In this document: positions 14,576 to 20,302 of the stretch, one piece after another | How the letters are laid out: each line of letters opens with the position of its first letter | Numbering within the stretch: the stretch's first letter is position 1 | NCBI GenBank assembly: GCA_003452695.1 | Contig: DMNP01000111.1 | Coordinates: 8,701 to 29,002, forward strand | Direction of reading: 5' to 3' | Origin: Eggerthellaceae bacterium | GTDB taxonomy: Bacteria > Actinomycetota > Coriobacteriia > Coriobacteriales > Eggerthellaceae | DNA length: 20,302 nucleotides | Program-made: the position numbers and the translations under genes | Notes under the pieces: generated by a model | Told to the model about the DNA's origin: nothing | Database searches by the model: none | The model's input: the letters and a program-made list of their open reading frames with translations, nothing else

Positions 14576-16309
14576 CTACGAGTCCAGCGACACTCGGTTG
14601 CGGCCGGCGCGCTTCGATTGGTACAGCGCGGCGTCTACGCGGTTGAACAGGTCGTCCACGGCATCGCCGTCGTGCGCGCGGGCCAGCCCCAGGCTAATGG
14701 TCAGGCTCCCGACGTTTGCGAAGTCGTGCTCTTCCACCTGCTGGCGCACGCGTTCGGCCATGGCCAGGACGTCCTCGTCGGAGGGTGCGCGCAGCACGCA
14801 CATGAACTCTTCGCCGCCCCAGCGGCCCAGGATGTCGTCGCGGCGCAGGGCCCTGCGCACGCAGGCGGTAAGCTCGCGCAACACGGTGTCGCCCGCGGCG
14901 TGGCCATAGGTGTCGTTCACGTTCTTGAAGAAATCCACGTCGTACATCATCAGGTACACGGCATCGCCGTCGCCGTTGCTCGCAAGCTCGCGCTTCAGCA
15001 GCTCGTTTATGCGCCGGCGATTGTACAAGCCCGTAAGCTGGTCGTGCAGTGCAAGATAGGCCAGGTCGGACGTGGCGGCCTCCAGGAAGGTGGCCAGCCG
15101 GTTGGCCAGCGGAATCTGCTTCAGGCCCTTCGGCTCCAAGTCGGGGTCTGCGAAGGGCTGCGCGCTGGGCGCGGCGTCGCCCTCGTGCATGGCCACGGCC
15201 ACCAGCGCGCTGTTCAGCACGCCGCCGCCTGTGGGGGTAATCAGGATTTCGCCGCAGCCATAGGGCCAGGCCAGTTGGTCGTTCGCGTTCGCAAAATAGG
15301 CTATTTCGCGGTCGGACAGGTCGTCGCCCAGGAAAATGCGCCTGTTCAGGCAAGGGAACAGCAGCAGGGCTTCGGCGCCGAACGCGGCCAGCCCATTGGC
15401 GGAATCCAGCGTTTCTTGCAGCAGGTACTCGTTTTTCGAATAGGAAAGCGTCATCTTTGCGCCCGCTTCCACGGGCGCGCCGAACACCAGCTGGCCGTCC
15501 GGCGTGAAACCGAGCGGCGTGCGCGCTATGAGCATGTCGCCGCCATCGATGAGCAGCGGGAAGGCGCACACGTTGTCCAGGAAGGCCTCGTCGGCGTCCA
15601 CGTCCAGGTATTTCTTGTACACCGTCGTGGCCGGGTCGCCCTCGATTTCGCTGACCAGCCCGCCGGGCGCCACCGCCGTTACCTCCACCTCACGCCCGAT
15701 GGGGCGCCATCCCAGGTTGCCGTCGGCGCAGATGTGCAGGTCCTCGCCCGCGAACACCACGGCCGCAATGCCGCATTCGAAAATTTCGCCGTCGACGAAC
15801 GCCCAGGTGGTCAGGTCGGACATGTCCTTCATGCCCGCAAGCGATCCGAACACGGGGGCTTTCAGGGCATTCGCCGCGCGTTTCACGAACGGCAGGGGGT
15901 AAAAGCCGATTTGCGACGACAGGCACAGCGCGCCGCGCACGTCCGTCCTGCCGCCGAATTCGCTGGCAAAGCGTTCGGCTGCGTCTTCGATGCTTTCCTG
16001 CGCGCAATCGTAGGCGCGTGCATGCACGGTGGCGGACTCGAACAGCAGAAGCGTGCACACGATGCGCGTTTCGATGAAGTAGTTGGGGTTGAAGTCGCCC
16101 ATCGAAGTCATGCCCACGACATGCGCTTCGGGCAGAGCTTCCGTAAGCTCCTTCACGAAGGCCTGCACGCCGTCGGAGCCCATGTCCGCCGGAATGTACG
16201 CGACGACCAGACGGTCGCTTGCGCTTTCGTATCCCGCCGTGCTGCGAATGGCCCCTGCAAACGATGCTGCCGGATAGGAGCTTTCCAATTTGAAGGTACG
16301 CTGCTTCAT
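14576..16309 (-). CDS. FIST sensor domain - GGDEF diguanylate cyclase
   Basis: A 577-residue protein with no signal peptide or membrane helix, hence cytosolic. Residues about 30-380 match the FIST sensory module (N and C parts; features such as VVGMTSMGDF, PVFGSLAG and GGGVLNSALVAV), a domain thought to bind small molecules such as amino acids. The GGDEF domain covers about 415-577: DQLTGLYNRR from 423, metal-binding D457 in MYDVDFFK, the active site GGEEF at 498-502, and an RxxD product-inhibition site (R489, D492) five residues before it, as in PleD. It should therefore make cyclic di-GMP with feedback control, tuned by a FIST ligand. No phosphodiesterase or c-di-GMP receptor is visible nearby. 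The start is moderately supported: AGGGGAAG lies upstream but with a long spacing of about 12 bases. Confidence 0.92.
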   Translation of the reverse strand: MKQRTFKLESSYPAASFAGAIRSTAGYESASDRLVVAYIPADMGSDGVQAFVKELTEALPEAHVVGMTSMGDFNPNYFIETRIVCTLLLFESATVHARAYDCAQESIEDAAERFASEFGGRTDVRGALCLSSQIGFYPLPFVKRAANALKAPVFGSLAGMKDMSDLTTWAFVDGEIFECGIAAVVFAGEDLHICADGNLGWRPIGREVEVTAVAPGGLVSEIEGDPATTVYKKYLDVDADEAFLDNVCAFPLLIDGGDMLIARTPLGFTPDGQLVFGAPVEAGAKMTLSYSKNEYLLQETLDSANGLAAFGAEALLLFPCLNRRIFLGDDLSDREIAYFANANDQLAWPYGCGEILITPTGGGVLNSALVAVAMHEGDAAPSAQPFADPDLEPKGLKQIPLANRLATFLEAATSDLAYLALHDQLTGLYNRRRINELLKRELASNGDGDAVYLMMYDVDFFKNVNDTYGHAAGDTVLRELTACVRRALRRDDILGRWGGEEFMCVLRAPSDEDVLAMAERVRQQVEEHDFANVGSLTISLGLARAHDGDAVDDLFNRVDAALYQSKRAGRNRVSLDS

Positions 16310-16344
16310 GCCGTGCGCTCGCTTCCCCTTTTAGTCCAGTGCAC

Positions 16345-16384
16345 CGTATAAAGTACCCCTTTGCAAGCATTTAGGCAATGCAAA
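16345..16384 (-). promoter_or_regulatory. Candidate promoter/operator region of the FIST-GGDEF gene
   Basis: This is the AT-rich island between the HipA-like and cyclase genes. On the minus strand a TACTTTATAC run (complement of 16346-16355) can supply a -10 element, and TTGCCT lies 17 bp upstream of TACTTT. An inverted repeat TTTGCA-N13-TGCAAA (16360-16384), with an inner GCATT-N5-AATGC, overlaps the would-be -35 region and could be an operator. Confidence 0.35.
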
Positions 16385-16508
16385 CGAGCGTGGGGAATGC
16401 TTCTGGTGCAGTTCGCGAGTCACTGCCCACGGCCCGGCCAGCGGCGTTCGCGATATGCATCCCAGGCGACCGAGTGCGAAGGGCGCGCGAGCTGAAAAAG
16501 GCATCTTT

Positions 16509-17705
16509 CTAGCACGCGATTCGGGGCAAGAGTTCTGCGTTCTTGCGCACCTGGGCAACGACCGTCTGAATGCGGCGCTCGGTAATGTTGGGATTGCGCG
16601 ACAGGATTTCCCCCACCCGCTCGGGATAGCCGTCGAGCGCTTGCGCGTCCAGCCATTCGAAGTGACCGGCAAACAGCTTCACCTGGTCGGCGGGCTTCAT
16701 GCCGTTGTACTTGAACGGCTTGGCCAGGTATTCGAAATCGATGGGCGCATCCAGCAGCTCGGCGTTGGACCACAGGCACGACCCCGAATCGAACACGGGG
16801 GCGATGCGTGTAACCTGCAGCGTTTCCACGTTGCGCACGATGCCGAAGTTGCGGTAATGGCGGTCGCGGTTGGCCAGCACGAAATCGCAGGCGAACATCT
16901 TGGCCAGCTGCCGCATGGTCTCTTCGGCGTCCAGCCCCAGGTCTTCGTAGCATCGCACGAGAAATTGCAGGTCGGACAAGTTGTTCGGTTGCTTCACGTT
17001 GCGGATGACGTCCCAAGCGGCGATAAGCTCCTCGTCGGGCCCCAGCAGGTCTTCGCAGGCGGAATACACTCGCCGCGCGTCCTCGAATAGCCGATACGGG
17101 GTGTATTCGCCGGGCAGCATCAGCCGCGCGTGCAGGTCGGTTGCCGCCACCTCGTTGTAAGGCTCCTGGTTGAATGCGCCCACGCCCGCCTTCAGCAGCA
17201 CGCGCTTGCCGTCGACGATCTTCCACTTTTTCAGCAAGTCGCCGCCCAGCGTGCTGTTGGGCGACGACAAGTTAATGCTGCCGTAGTCCGGCGCATCGGA
17301 AGACGGCCCGGAGCTGTCCTGCCCAAGCGTCAGGAAGCCCAGGTCGTCGGAAAAATCGTTGTCGAAGAAGTTGATGTCGGCCCATTCCTTGGGATCGTCT
17401 TCGTCGTTTATCCAATAGCGGTCCGAAAGCGAAAGCCCGAAGCTCTTCTCGGCAAGCTCGAGCGTGCTTTCCAGCTGAAGGTTTTCCAGCAGCCGCGAAA
17501 TCTGCGCGCGCGAAGTCGGTATGGCGCGATGGCGCCACCAGTAGTTCAGCTCGCGCTTCGACACGTTACCGCGCTGGTCGAACATGCCCAACGGTGCATA
17601 TTCCGGGTTTTCGACGCGCGTGATGCGCGTGGCCGTATGCGTGGCCAGGTCGTACTCGAACGCGAGCACGGGCGTGTTCTTGTTCATCAGGACGAAGCGG
17701 GCCAT
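16509..17705 (-). CDS. HipA-like kinase domain protein without an adjacent HipB
   Basis: A 398-residue cytosolic protein. The C-terminal two thirds resemble the HipA kinase fold: SPNSTLGGDLLKKWKI then K172 of RVLLKAG (candidate ATP-binding Lys), EPYNEVAATDLHARL, the catalytic-loop motif NRDRHYRNFG with D281, and APVFDSGSCLW with the metal-binding D306. HipA proteins are Ser/Thr kinases that phosphorylate targets such as glutamyl-tRNA synthetase and are normally encoded with the HipB DNA-binding antitoxin. No helix-turn-helix gene is adjacent on either side. The N-terminal ~140 residues (including VSKRELNYWWRHRAIPTSR and an Asp-rich stretch near 108-125) do not look like the usual HipA N-terminal subdomain. 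The start is well fixed by GGAGGT (near 17708-17714) a few bases upstream. Toxin activity is not demonstrated; it could be a standalone signalling kinase. Confidence 0.82.
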   Translation of the reverse strand: MARFVLMNKNTPVLAFEYDLATHTATRITRVENPEYAPLGMFDQRGNVSKRELNYWWRHRAIPTSRAQISRLLENLQLESTLELAEKSFGLSLSDRYWINDEDDPKEWADINFFDNDFSDDLGFLTLGQDSSGPSSDAPDYGSINLSSPNSTLGGDLLKKWKIVDGKRVLLKAGVGAFNQEPYNEVAATDLHARLMLPGEYTPYRLFEDARRVYSACEDLLGPDEELIAAWDVIRNVKQPNNLSDLQFLVRCYEDLGLDAEETMRQLAKMFACDFVLANRDRHYRNFGIVRNVETLQVTRIAPVFDSGSCLWSNAELLDAPIDFEYLAKPFKYNGMKPADQVKLFAGHFEWLDAQALDGYPERVGEILSRNPNITERRIQTVVAQVRKNAELLPRIAC

Positions 17706-17738
17706 GCGACCTCCAATGCGCGGCTATCCGACGAATCG

Positions 17739-17747
17739 ATTCTACCA
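17739..17747 (-). promoter_or_regulatory. Extended -10 promoter of the HipA-like gene
   Basis: On the minus strand the sequence reads TGGTAGAAT, a good extended -10 (TGn plus TAGAAT), 34 bases before the ATG. No recognisable -35 is present, which is tolerable for extended -10 promoters. The 14-bp palindrome at 17788-17801 lies about 40 bp upstream. Confidence 0.55.
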
Positions 17748-17787
17748 CGCGCCGGCCGTCCGGACTGCACAGAGTGAACTGGGGCAA

Positions 17788-17801
17788 AGTTCCGCGGAAC
17801 T
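17788..17801. promoter_or_regulatory. Perfect 14-bp palindrome, possible operator
   Basis: AGTTCCGCGGAACT is fully self-complementary with no spacer. It lies in the 130-bp gap between the kinase-like gene stop and the HipA-like gene start, upstream of the extended -10 box. A dimeric repressor or activator site is the simplest reading. With no loop bases it makes a poor RNA hairpin, so a terminator is less likely. Confidence 0.45.
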
Positions 17802-17835
17802 GTAAGCAGTGCCCGTAGTCGGCGTCGGCCGAGGC

Positions 17836-18513
17836 TCAGTTGTCGATCGGGGTGGGAAAGCAACAGGATTGGGCGCGGCGCACGATGTCGTCGGGCGTGT
17901 CGTGCGACGACACGTGGATGTGCGCGTAGCCCAGGTGCGTGCACTGGGATCGCACGTGTTGGGACAGAAGCTCGTCGCGGTCCATCCACTGGGCGAAGGC
18001 GCTATCGGGGTCCGTGCAGCCTTCCAGCATGAGGGGCGCCCATTCGCGAAGGGCATAGCGTTCGTCGTGAACATCGCGATCGGCGGTAAGGAAAACGCAG
18101 GACGATGCGGGAACGCCCGCGGCATGCAGCAGCTCGGGCAGGAACGCCACGCCTTCGGCGATAAGGGCAAAGCGGGGCTCGCCATTCGCGCAGACGCCGG
18201 ATACGGCTTGCCCCAGGACGGATTCAACGTCGTTCATCACATAGGGAAACACATCGCGGTAGAAGCGCAGCATCTCGTCGAACTGCTTGGCGGGGTCGCG
18301 CATCCACATGCGTTCGAAATCGTCGCTTCCCCCGGCAATCGCCGCCTCGCTGCCATCGCGCGCCGCCGCCTGCGCGTAATCGCCCAAACGGTCGTCCACC
18401 GAAAACGTGCGCGCACCGATGATGCGCGCCAGCGATGCGGCCAGCGTCGTCTTCCCCGCGCAGGTTCCCCCGCCCACGAACAGAATGCGTCCATCTGCGC
18501 AGCCGTGCCGCAC
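17836..18513 (-). CDS. P-loop kinase-like protein of unknown substrate
   Basis: A 225-residue protein when begun at the GTG at 18511-18513. That start is preferred over an ATG 51 bases upstream because AGGAGAGAGG (complement of 18521-18530) sits seven bases before it and the Walker A motif then follows close to the N-terminus as expected. Residues 14-23 are GGGTCAGKTT (Walker A, K21). SVDDRLGDYA soon after is typical of small-molecule kinases, where Asp residues after the second strand bind substrate or metal. A strand with FALIAEGVAFLPELL and a later FLTADRD resemble nucleotide or sugar kinase cores of the shikimate/gluconate kinase type. The C-terminus holds a CTHLGYAHIHVSSHDTPDD region. 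I do not recognise the exact family. It is the first of the minus-strand genes and lies 130 bp upstream of the HipA-like gene. Confidence 0.75.
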   Translation of the reverse strand: MRHGCADGRILFVGGGTCAGKTTLAASLARIIGARTFSVDDRLGDYAQAAARDGSEAAIAGGSDDFERMWMRDPAKQFDEMLRFYRDVFPYVMNDVESVLGQAVSGVCANGEPRFALIAEGVAFLPELLHAAGVPASSCVFLTADRDVHDERYALREWAPLMLEGCTDPDSAFAQWMDRDELLSQHVRSQCTHLGYAHIHVSSHDTPDDIVRRAQSCCFPTPIDN

Positions 18514-18559
18514 GCTTTGCCCTCTCTCCTGTATACCGCCAGCAAGCTGTGCCCAGCAT

Positions 18560-18579
18560 AACAAGGAAACGCCCTTGTT
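18560..18579. promoter_or_regulatory. Inverted repeat upstream of the kinase-like gene, possible operator
   Basis: AACAAGG (18560-18566), six spacer bases, then CCTTGTT (18573-18579) form a perfect 7-bp inverted repeat in the divergent region between the kinase-like gene and the lipoprotein gene. A TATAC-type -10 candidate for the kinase-like gene lies around 18531-18536, placing this repeat at or just upstream of its -35 region. Confidence 0.35.
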
Positions 18580-18613
18580 GAAAGCCCATACGGGTGGTCT
18601 GGCCTAAAAGCAG

Positions 18614-18633
18614 CTTGGACAGGCTTGGACAGG
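18614..18633 (+). repeat. Two tandem 10-bp repeats CTTGGACAGG
   Basis: Exact units at 18614-18623 and 18624-18633 are followed by a degenerate third (TTTGGAG). A 10-bp period is one helical turn, so a protein would meet the repeats on the same DNA face. They lie 55-75 bp upstream of the lipoprotein gene's TATAAT box, where an activator would bind. Confidence 0.45.
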
Positions 18634-18666
18634 TTTGGAGATTACCTCACGTTCCTTCAACACCTG

Positions 18667-18694
18667 CTGAAGCCGTGTCCGATTGGGCTATAAT
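18667..18694 (+). promoter_or_regulatory. Promoter of the lipoprotein gene
   Basis: TATAAT at 18689-18694 is a perfect -10 hexamer. The best -35 is CTGAAG at 18667-18672 with a 16-bp spacer and only three matches to TTGACA, so activator help is plausible. An inverted repeat CTTCA-N8-TGAAG (18655-18672) overlaps that -35. Transcription would start near 18701, leaving a leader of about 58 bases. Confidence 0.65.
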
Positions 18695-18758
18695 TCCCCC
18701 GGGTTATGAAGCGTGACAAAGCTGGAAATGCAGCAAAAGCAAAAGGGAAGGAATGCAC

Positions 18759-19988
18759 ATGAGAAAAGTAGTAGCGGTAGCATCGGCGCTGGCCCTGGCC
18801 TTGGCGCTTTCGGCCTGCGGGTCGCAAGCGGCAAGCAGCAGCGCCTCGTCGGCGGCTTCGTCGGAGGCAAGCGCCAGCGCCAGCGCGGCCTCGGCCAGCG
18901 CCAGCACATCGTCGGCCGCTTCCAGCGCGGCAACCGTCAGCTGGACGTCGGCGAACAGCGCGAGCGATGCCGCCAAGGGCGCGGGCATCAGCTCGTTTGC
19001 CGTGCCCGAGAGCACCGTAATCGCCGACATCACATTCACCAAGCCCACGTTCTCCTATGCCGAGCACGTGGCGCAGGCCTCCTACGACGTGTCGGGCCAG
19101 GCCCAGCTTATCGTGCGCAAAGCCGAAGGCACCCACACCGCGCAGGTGACCGATCGCGCAACGAGCGAGTTCGCGCAGTCGTGGAAGAACACCTACGAGG
19201 GCTTCGAGGTTACGAGCTACGGCGACACGCAGAACGCAGCTGCCATCTGCACGTGGAAAGACGGCTCCAAGGAATACGGCGTGACTATCGAAGGCCACGG
19301 CAGCAACAAGGTGGCCATGGATTCCGAGGACATCGGCGACATCGTGAAGGCCGTGAAGAACGCGGAGAACCCGCAGGCGGCATCCACGACCCAGCAGACG
19401 CAGACCCAGCAGACGCAGGGCAACACCCTGGGCTTCGATGCCTATTCGTTTGCCTGGAACAACGGCCTGGGCGAGCTGCAGCGCTACTACTACGTGCAGG
19501 GCGCCGACGGCAAGTACTACTGGGCCGTGGTAACGCGCGGTTCCGATGGCAATGAGTACACCACCTACGCCGACGCAGCGGGTGCTGTGGTCCAGGGTGG
19601 CGTGGAGGTTGCCTCGAACCCCGACTACGATGGCGCCGACTTCAACGTCGAGCAGCTCGTTCAGAACAACGGCCTGGGCCAATACCGGCACTACTACTGG
19701 ATTCAGGGCGAAAACGGCCAGGGCTATTGGGGCATCGTGACCATCGGCGCCGACGGCCAGGAGCACACGACCTACACCGACGAGCAGGGCAACATCATCC
19801 AGGGCGGCGTGGAAATCGGCTCGCAGCCCGACGCTAATGCCGCCGCCTACGCCGATGGCCAGAACGGCACCGCGCAAGGCACCGCGCAGGACGGCACTGC
19901 GCAGGGCACCGCGCAGGACGCCACGCAGAACGGCGCAGCGCAGAACGGCACCGCGCAGGGAACCAACGGAGCGCAGAGCCAGCAGTAA
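18759..19988 (+). CDS. Secreted lipoprotein with two tandem YY/YW-rich domains
   Basis: A 409-residue protein when started at 18759. An ATG six bases earlier is possible but sits almost on the GGGAAGG ribosome binding site, whereas 18759 is correctly spaced. Residues 1-20 form a lipoprotein signal with lipobox LSAC, and C20 would be lipidated. Residues about 22-62 are a Ser/Ala-rich flexible linker. A globular domain at about 70-205 (VIADITFTKPTFSYAEHV to IGDIVKAVKN) is not one I can name. After a Gln/Thr linker come two copies of a ~68-residue domain (about 222-289 and 290-358) sharing NNGLG, YY..QG..G..YW..VT.G.DG.E.TTY and QGGVE. The tail (361-409) is a low-complexity Gly-Thr-Ala-Gln repeat. 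It is likely membrane-anchored on the outer face, with function unknown. The gene is monocistronic: own promoter before it, strong terminator after it. Confidence 0.9.
   Translation: MRKVVAVASALALALALSACGSQAASSSASSAASSEASASASAASASASTSSAASSAATVSWTSANSASDAAKGAGISSFAVPESTVIADITFTKPTFSYAEHVAQASYDVSGQAQLIVRKAEGTHTAQVTDRATSEFAQSWKNTYEGFEVTSYGDTQNAAAICTWKDGSKEYGVTIEGHGSNKVAMDSEDIGDIVKAVKNAENPQAASTTQQTQTQQTQGNTLGFDAYSFAWNNGLGELQRYYYVQGADGKYYWAVVTRGSDGNEYTTYADAAGAVVQGGVEVASNPDYDGADFNVEQLVQNNGLGQYRHYYWIQGENGQGYWGIVTIGADGQEHTTYTDEQGNIIQGGVEIGSQPDANAAAYADGQNGTAQGTAQDGTAQGTAQDATQNGAAQNGTAQGTNGAQSQQ
19861..19976 (+). repeat. Degenerate GGCACCGCGCAG repeats encoding the lipoprotein tail
   Basis: Short units around GGCACCGCGCAG are reiterated, some with an added GAC, encoding Gly-Thr-Ala-Gln and Asn-Gly-Ala-Ala-Gln strings. 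This makes a disordered C-terminal tail and is a likely place for slippage. Confidence 0.75.
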
Positions 19989-20020
19989 GCTGCAACCGTA
20001 ACCGCAGCAAACGCGCACAG

Positions 20021-20057
20021 AAGCGCCGGGGACTCGCTCCCCGGCGCTTCGTCTTTT
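20021..20057 (+). terminator. Strong intrinsic terminator after the lipoprotein gene
   Basis: AAGCGCCGGGGA (20021-20032) pairs perfectly over 12 bp with TCCCCGGCGCTT (20038-20049) around a five-base loop, followed by CGTCTTTTG. It begins 33 bases after the stop codon at 19986-19988 and insulates the lipoprotein gene from the riboswitch transcript downstream. Confidence 0.92.
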
Positions 20058-20152
20058 GTGCGGGCGCATGCCCGAAAGCAAGATCGCCGTATTTTCGCTG
20101 CAGAGTGAACTGCGGCGTTAGGGCTGGGCTGGGGCGTTGTTCCATTCAACGA

Positions 20153-20182
20153 TTGACATGGGGCTTTGCTGCGGGGTACACT
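20153..20182 (+). promoter_or_regulatory. Strong sigma-70-type promoter ahead of the riboswitch
   Basis: A consensus TTGACA (20153-20158) and TACACT (20177-20182) are separated by 18 bp. This is the best promoter in the window. Start of transcription is expected near 20189, so the transcript begins right at the riboswitch. Confidence 0.85.
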
Positions 20183-20189
20183 AGCTGGT

Positions 20190-20302
20190 GCATTTGCAAT
20201 AGCAGGTGCACGCTACTGTGGCTTCGCGGTCTGTGCGTTTTTGCGGGCAGCCCGCGCAAGCTTAACAAGGGAACCGGGTGAGAACCCCGGGCGGGGACCG
20301 AC
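20190..20302 (+). promoter_or_regulatory. Cobalamin riboswitch (3' end cut by window)
   Basis: The leader contains the early GGTGC element (20205-20209), a GC-rich variable arm (GCGGGCAGCCCGC near 20243-20255), and then the highly conserved B12-box region: GCTTAACAAGGGAA followed by CCGGGTGAGAACCCCGG and GCGGGGACCGAC. This order matches the cobalamin riboswitch family, in which ligand binding represses genes for B12 synthesis, uptake or B12-independent alternatives. The final conserved segment and the expression platform lie past the end of the window, so the regulated gene and mode (termination or translation) cannot be seen. Confidence 0.85.

Noticed and set aside
12987..14909. Plus-strand open frame of 640 codons
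   Set aside because: It runs antisense across the ABC transporter and into the end of the cyclase gene, both of which carry full catalytic motifs on the minus strand.
14312..16351. Plus-strand open frame of 679 codons
   Set aside because: Antisense shadow of the FIST-GGDEF gene, with no ribosome binding site and no domain.
18514..18564. Upstream ATG start for the kinase-like gene
   Set aside because: The GTG at 18511-18513 has a strong, well-spaced ribosome binding site, which would otherwise be buried inside the coding region.
18753..18758. ATG at 18753 as the lipoprotein start
   Set aside because: It is only about one base from the GGAAGG ribosome binding site; the ATG at 18759 has normal spacing and gives a typical lipoprotein signal.
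18657..20081. Minus-strand open frame of 474 codons
   Set aside because: It covers the lipoprotein gene, its promoter and its terminator on the opposite strand; the translation is Leu/Arg/Val low-complexity text.

Overview
The window is high-GC, densely coded DNA that reads like a Gram-positive actinobacterium. My best guess is a gut-associated member of the Coriobacteriia (Eggerthellaceae-like). The basis is indirect: GC-rich codon use throughout, a very large secreted protein ending in Lys/Gly-rich repeats of the GKTLKKNKDY...YKNN type that I associate with that group, a Ser/Ala-rich lipoprotein, and leaders with clear purine-rich ribosome binding sites. No rRNA, tRNA, insertion sequence, phage gene or CRISPR array is visible.

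Plus-strand left half (1-10572). Three genes form the familiar MoxR / DUF58 / transglutaminase-like membrane protein set: a MoxR AAA+ ATPase cut by the window edge (1-840), a DUF58 protein (1060-2292) and, directly abutting it, a multi-pass membrane protein with an extracytoplasmic transglutaminase-like domain (2293-4806). In that last protein the residue expected to be the catalytic Cys is Ser. After a 192-bp gap with its own promoter-like sequence comes a 1857-residue secreted protein (4999-10572). It has a signal peptide, two PPC-like modules, six degenerate Ig-like repeats, an acidic Asn-Pro-Asp linker, a coiled coil, a CAP (SCP/PR-1) domain, a second coiled coil, a Gly/Pro linker and two C-terminal repeats, the last extremely Lys-rich. 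The CAP domain sits between two helical segments of nearly equal length, as if carried on the tip of a hairpin stalk.

Minus-strand middle (10681-18513). Reading in the direction of transcription (right to left) there are five genes: a P-loop kinase-like protein (18513-17836), a HipA-like kinase without a visible HipB partner (17705-16509), a FIST-GGDEF diguanylate cyclase (16309-14576), an ABC exporter half-transporter (14411-12525) and a double-zinc-ribbon membrane protein (12036-10681). The spacer between the last two (12037-12524) holds five copies of a short palindromic repeat in both orientations, arranged like a REPIN. A perfect 14-bp palindrome lies between the kinase-like and HipA-like genes.

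Plus-strand right end (18759-20302). A lipoprotein gene with its own TATAAT promoter encodes two tandem copies of a YY/YW-rich domain and ends at a textbook intrinsic terminator. It is followed by a strong TTGACA-N18-TACACT promoter and the beginning of a cobalamin riboswitch whose target gene lies beyond the window.

The left block appears devoted to the cell envelope: an ATPase/DUF58/membrane module next to a large surface protein. The middle block is mostly regulation and transport. No single locus is clearly a new system. The most unusual items are the CAP-on-stalk surface protein with its polycationic tail, the Ser-for-Cys transglutaminase-like protein, the partnerless HipA-like gene with a palindrome upstream, the REPIN-like cluster, and Ala/Gly/acid-rich loops inserted into three unrelated folded domains.
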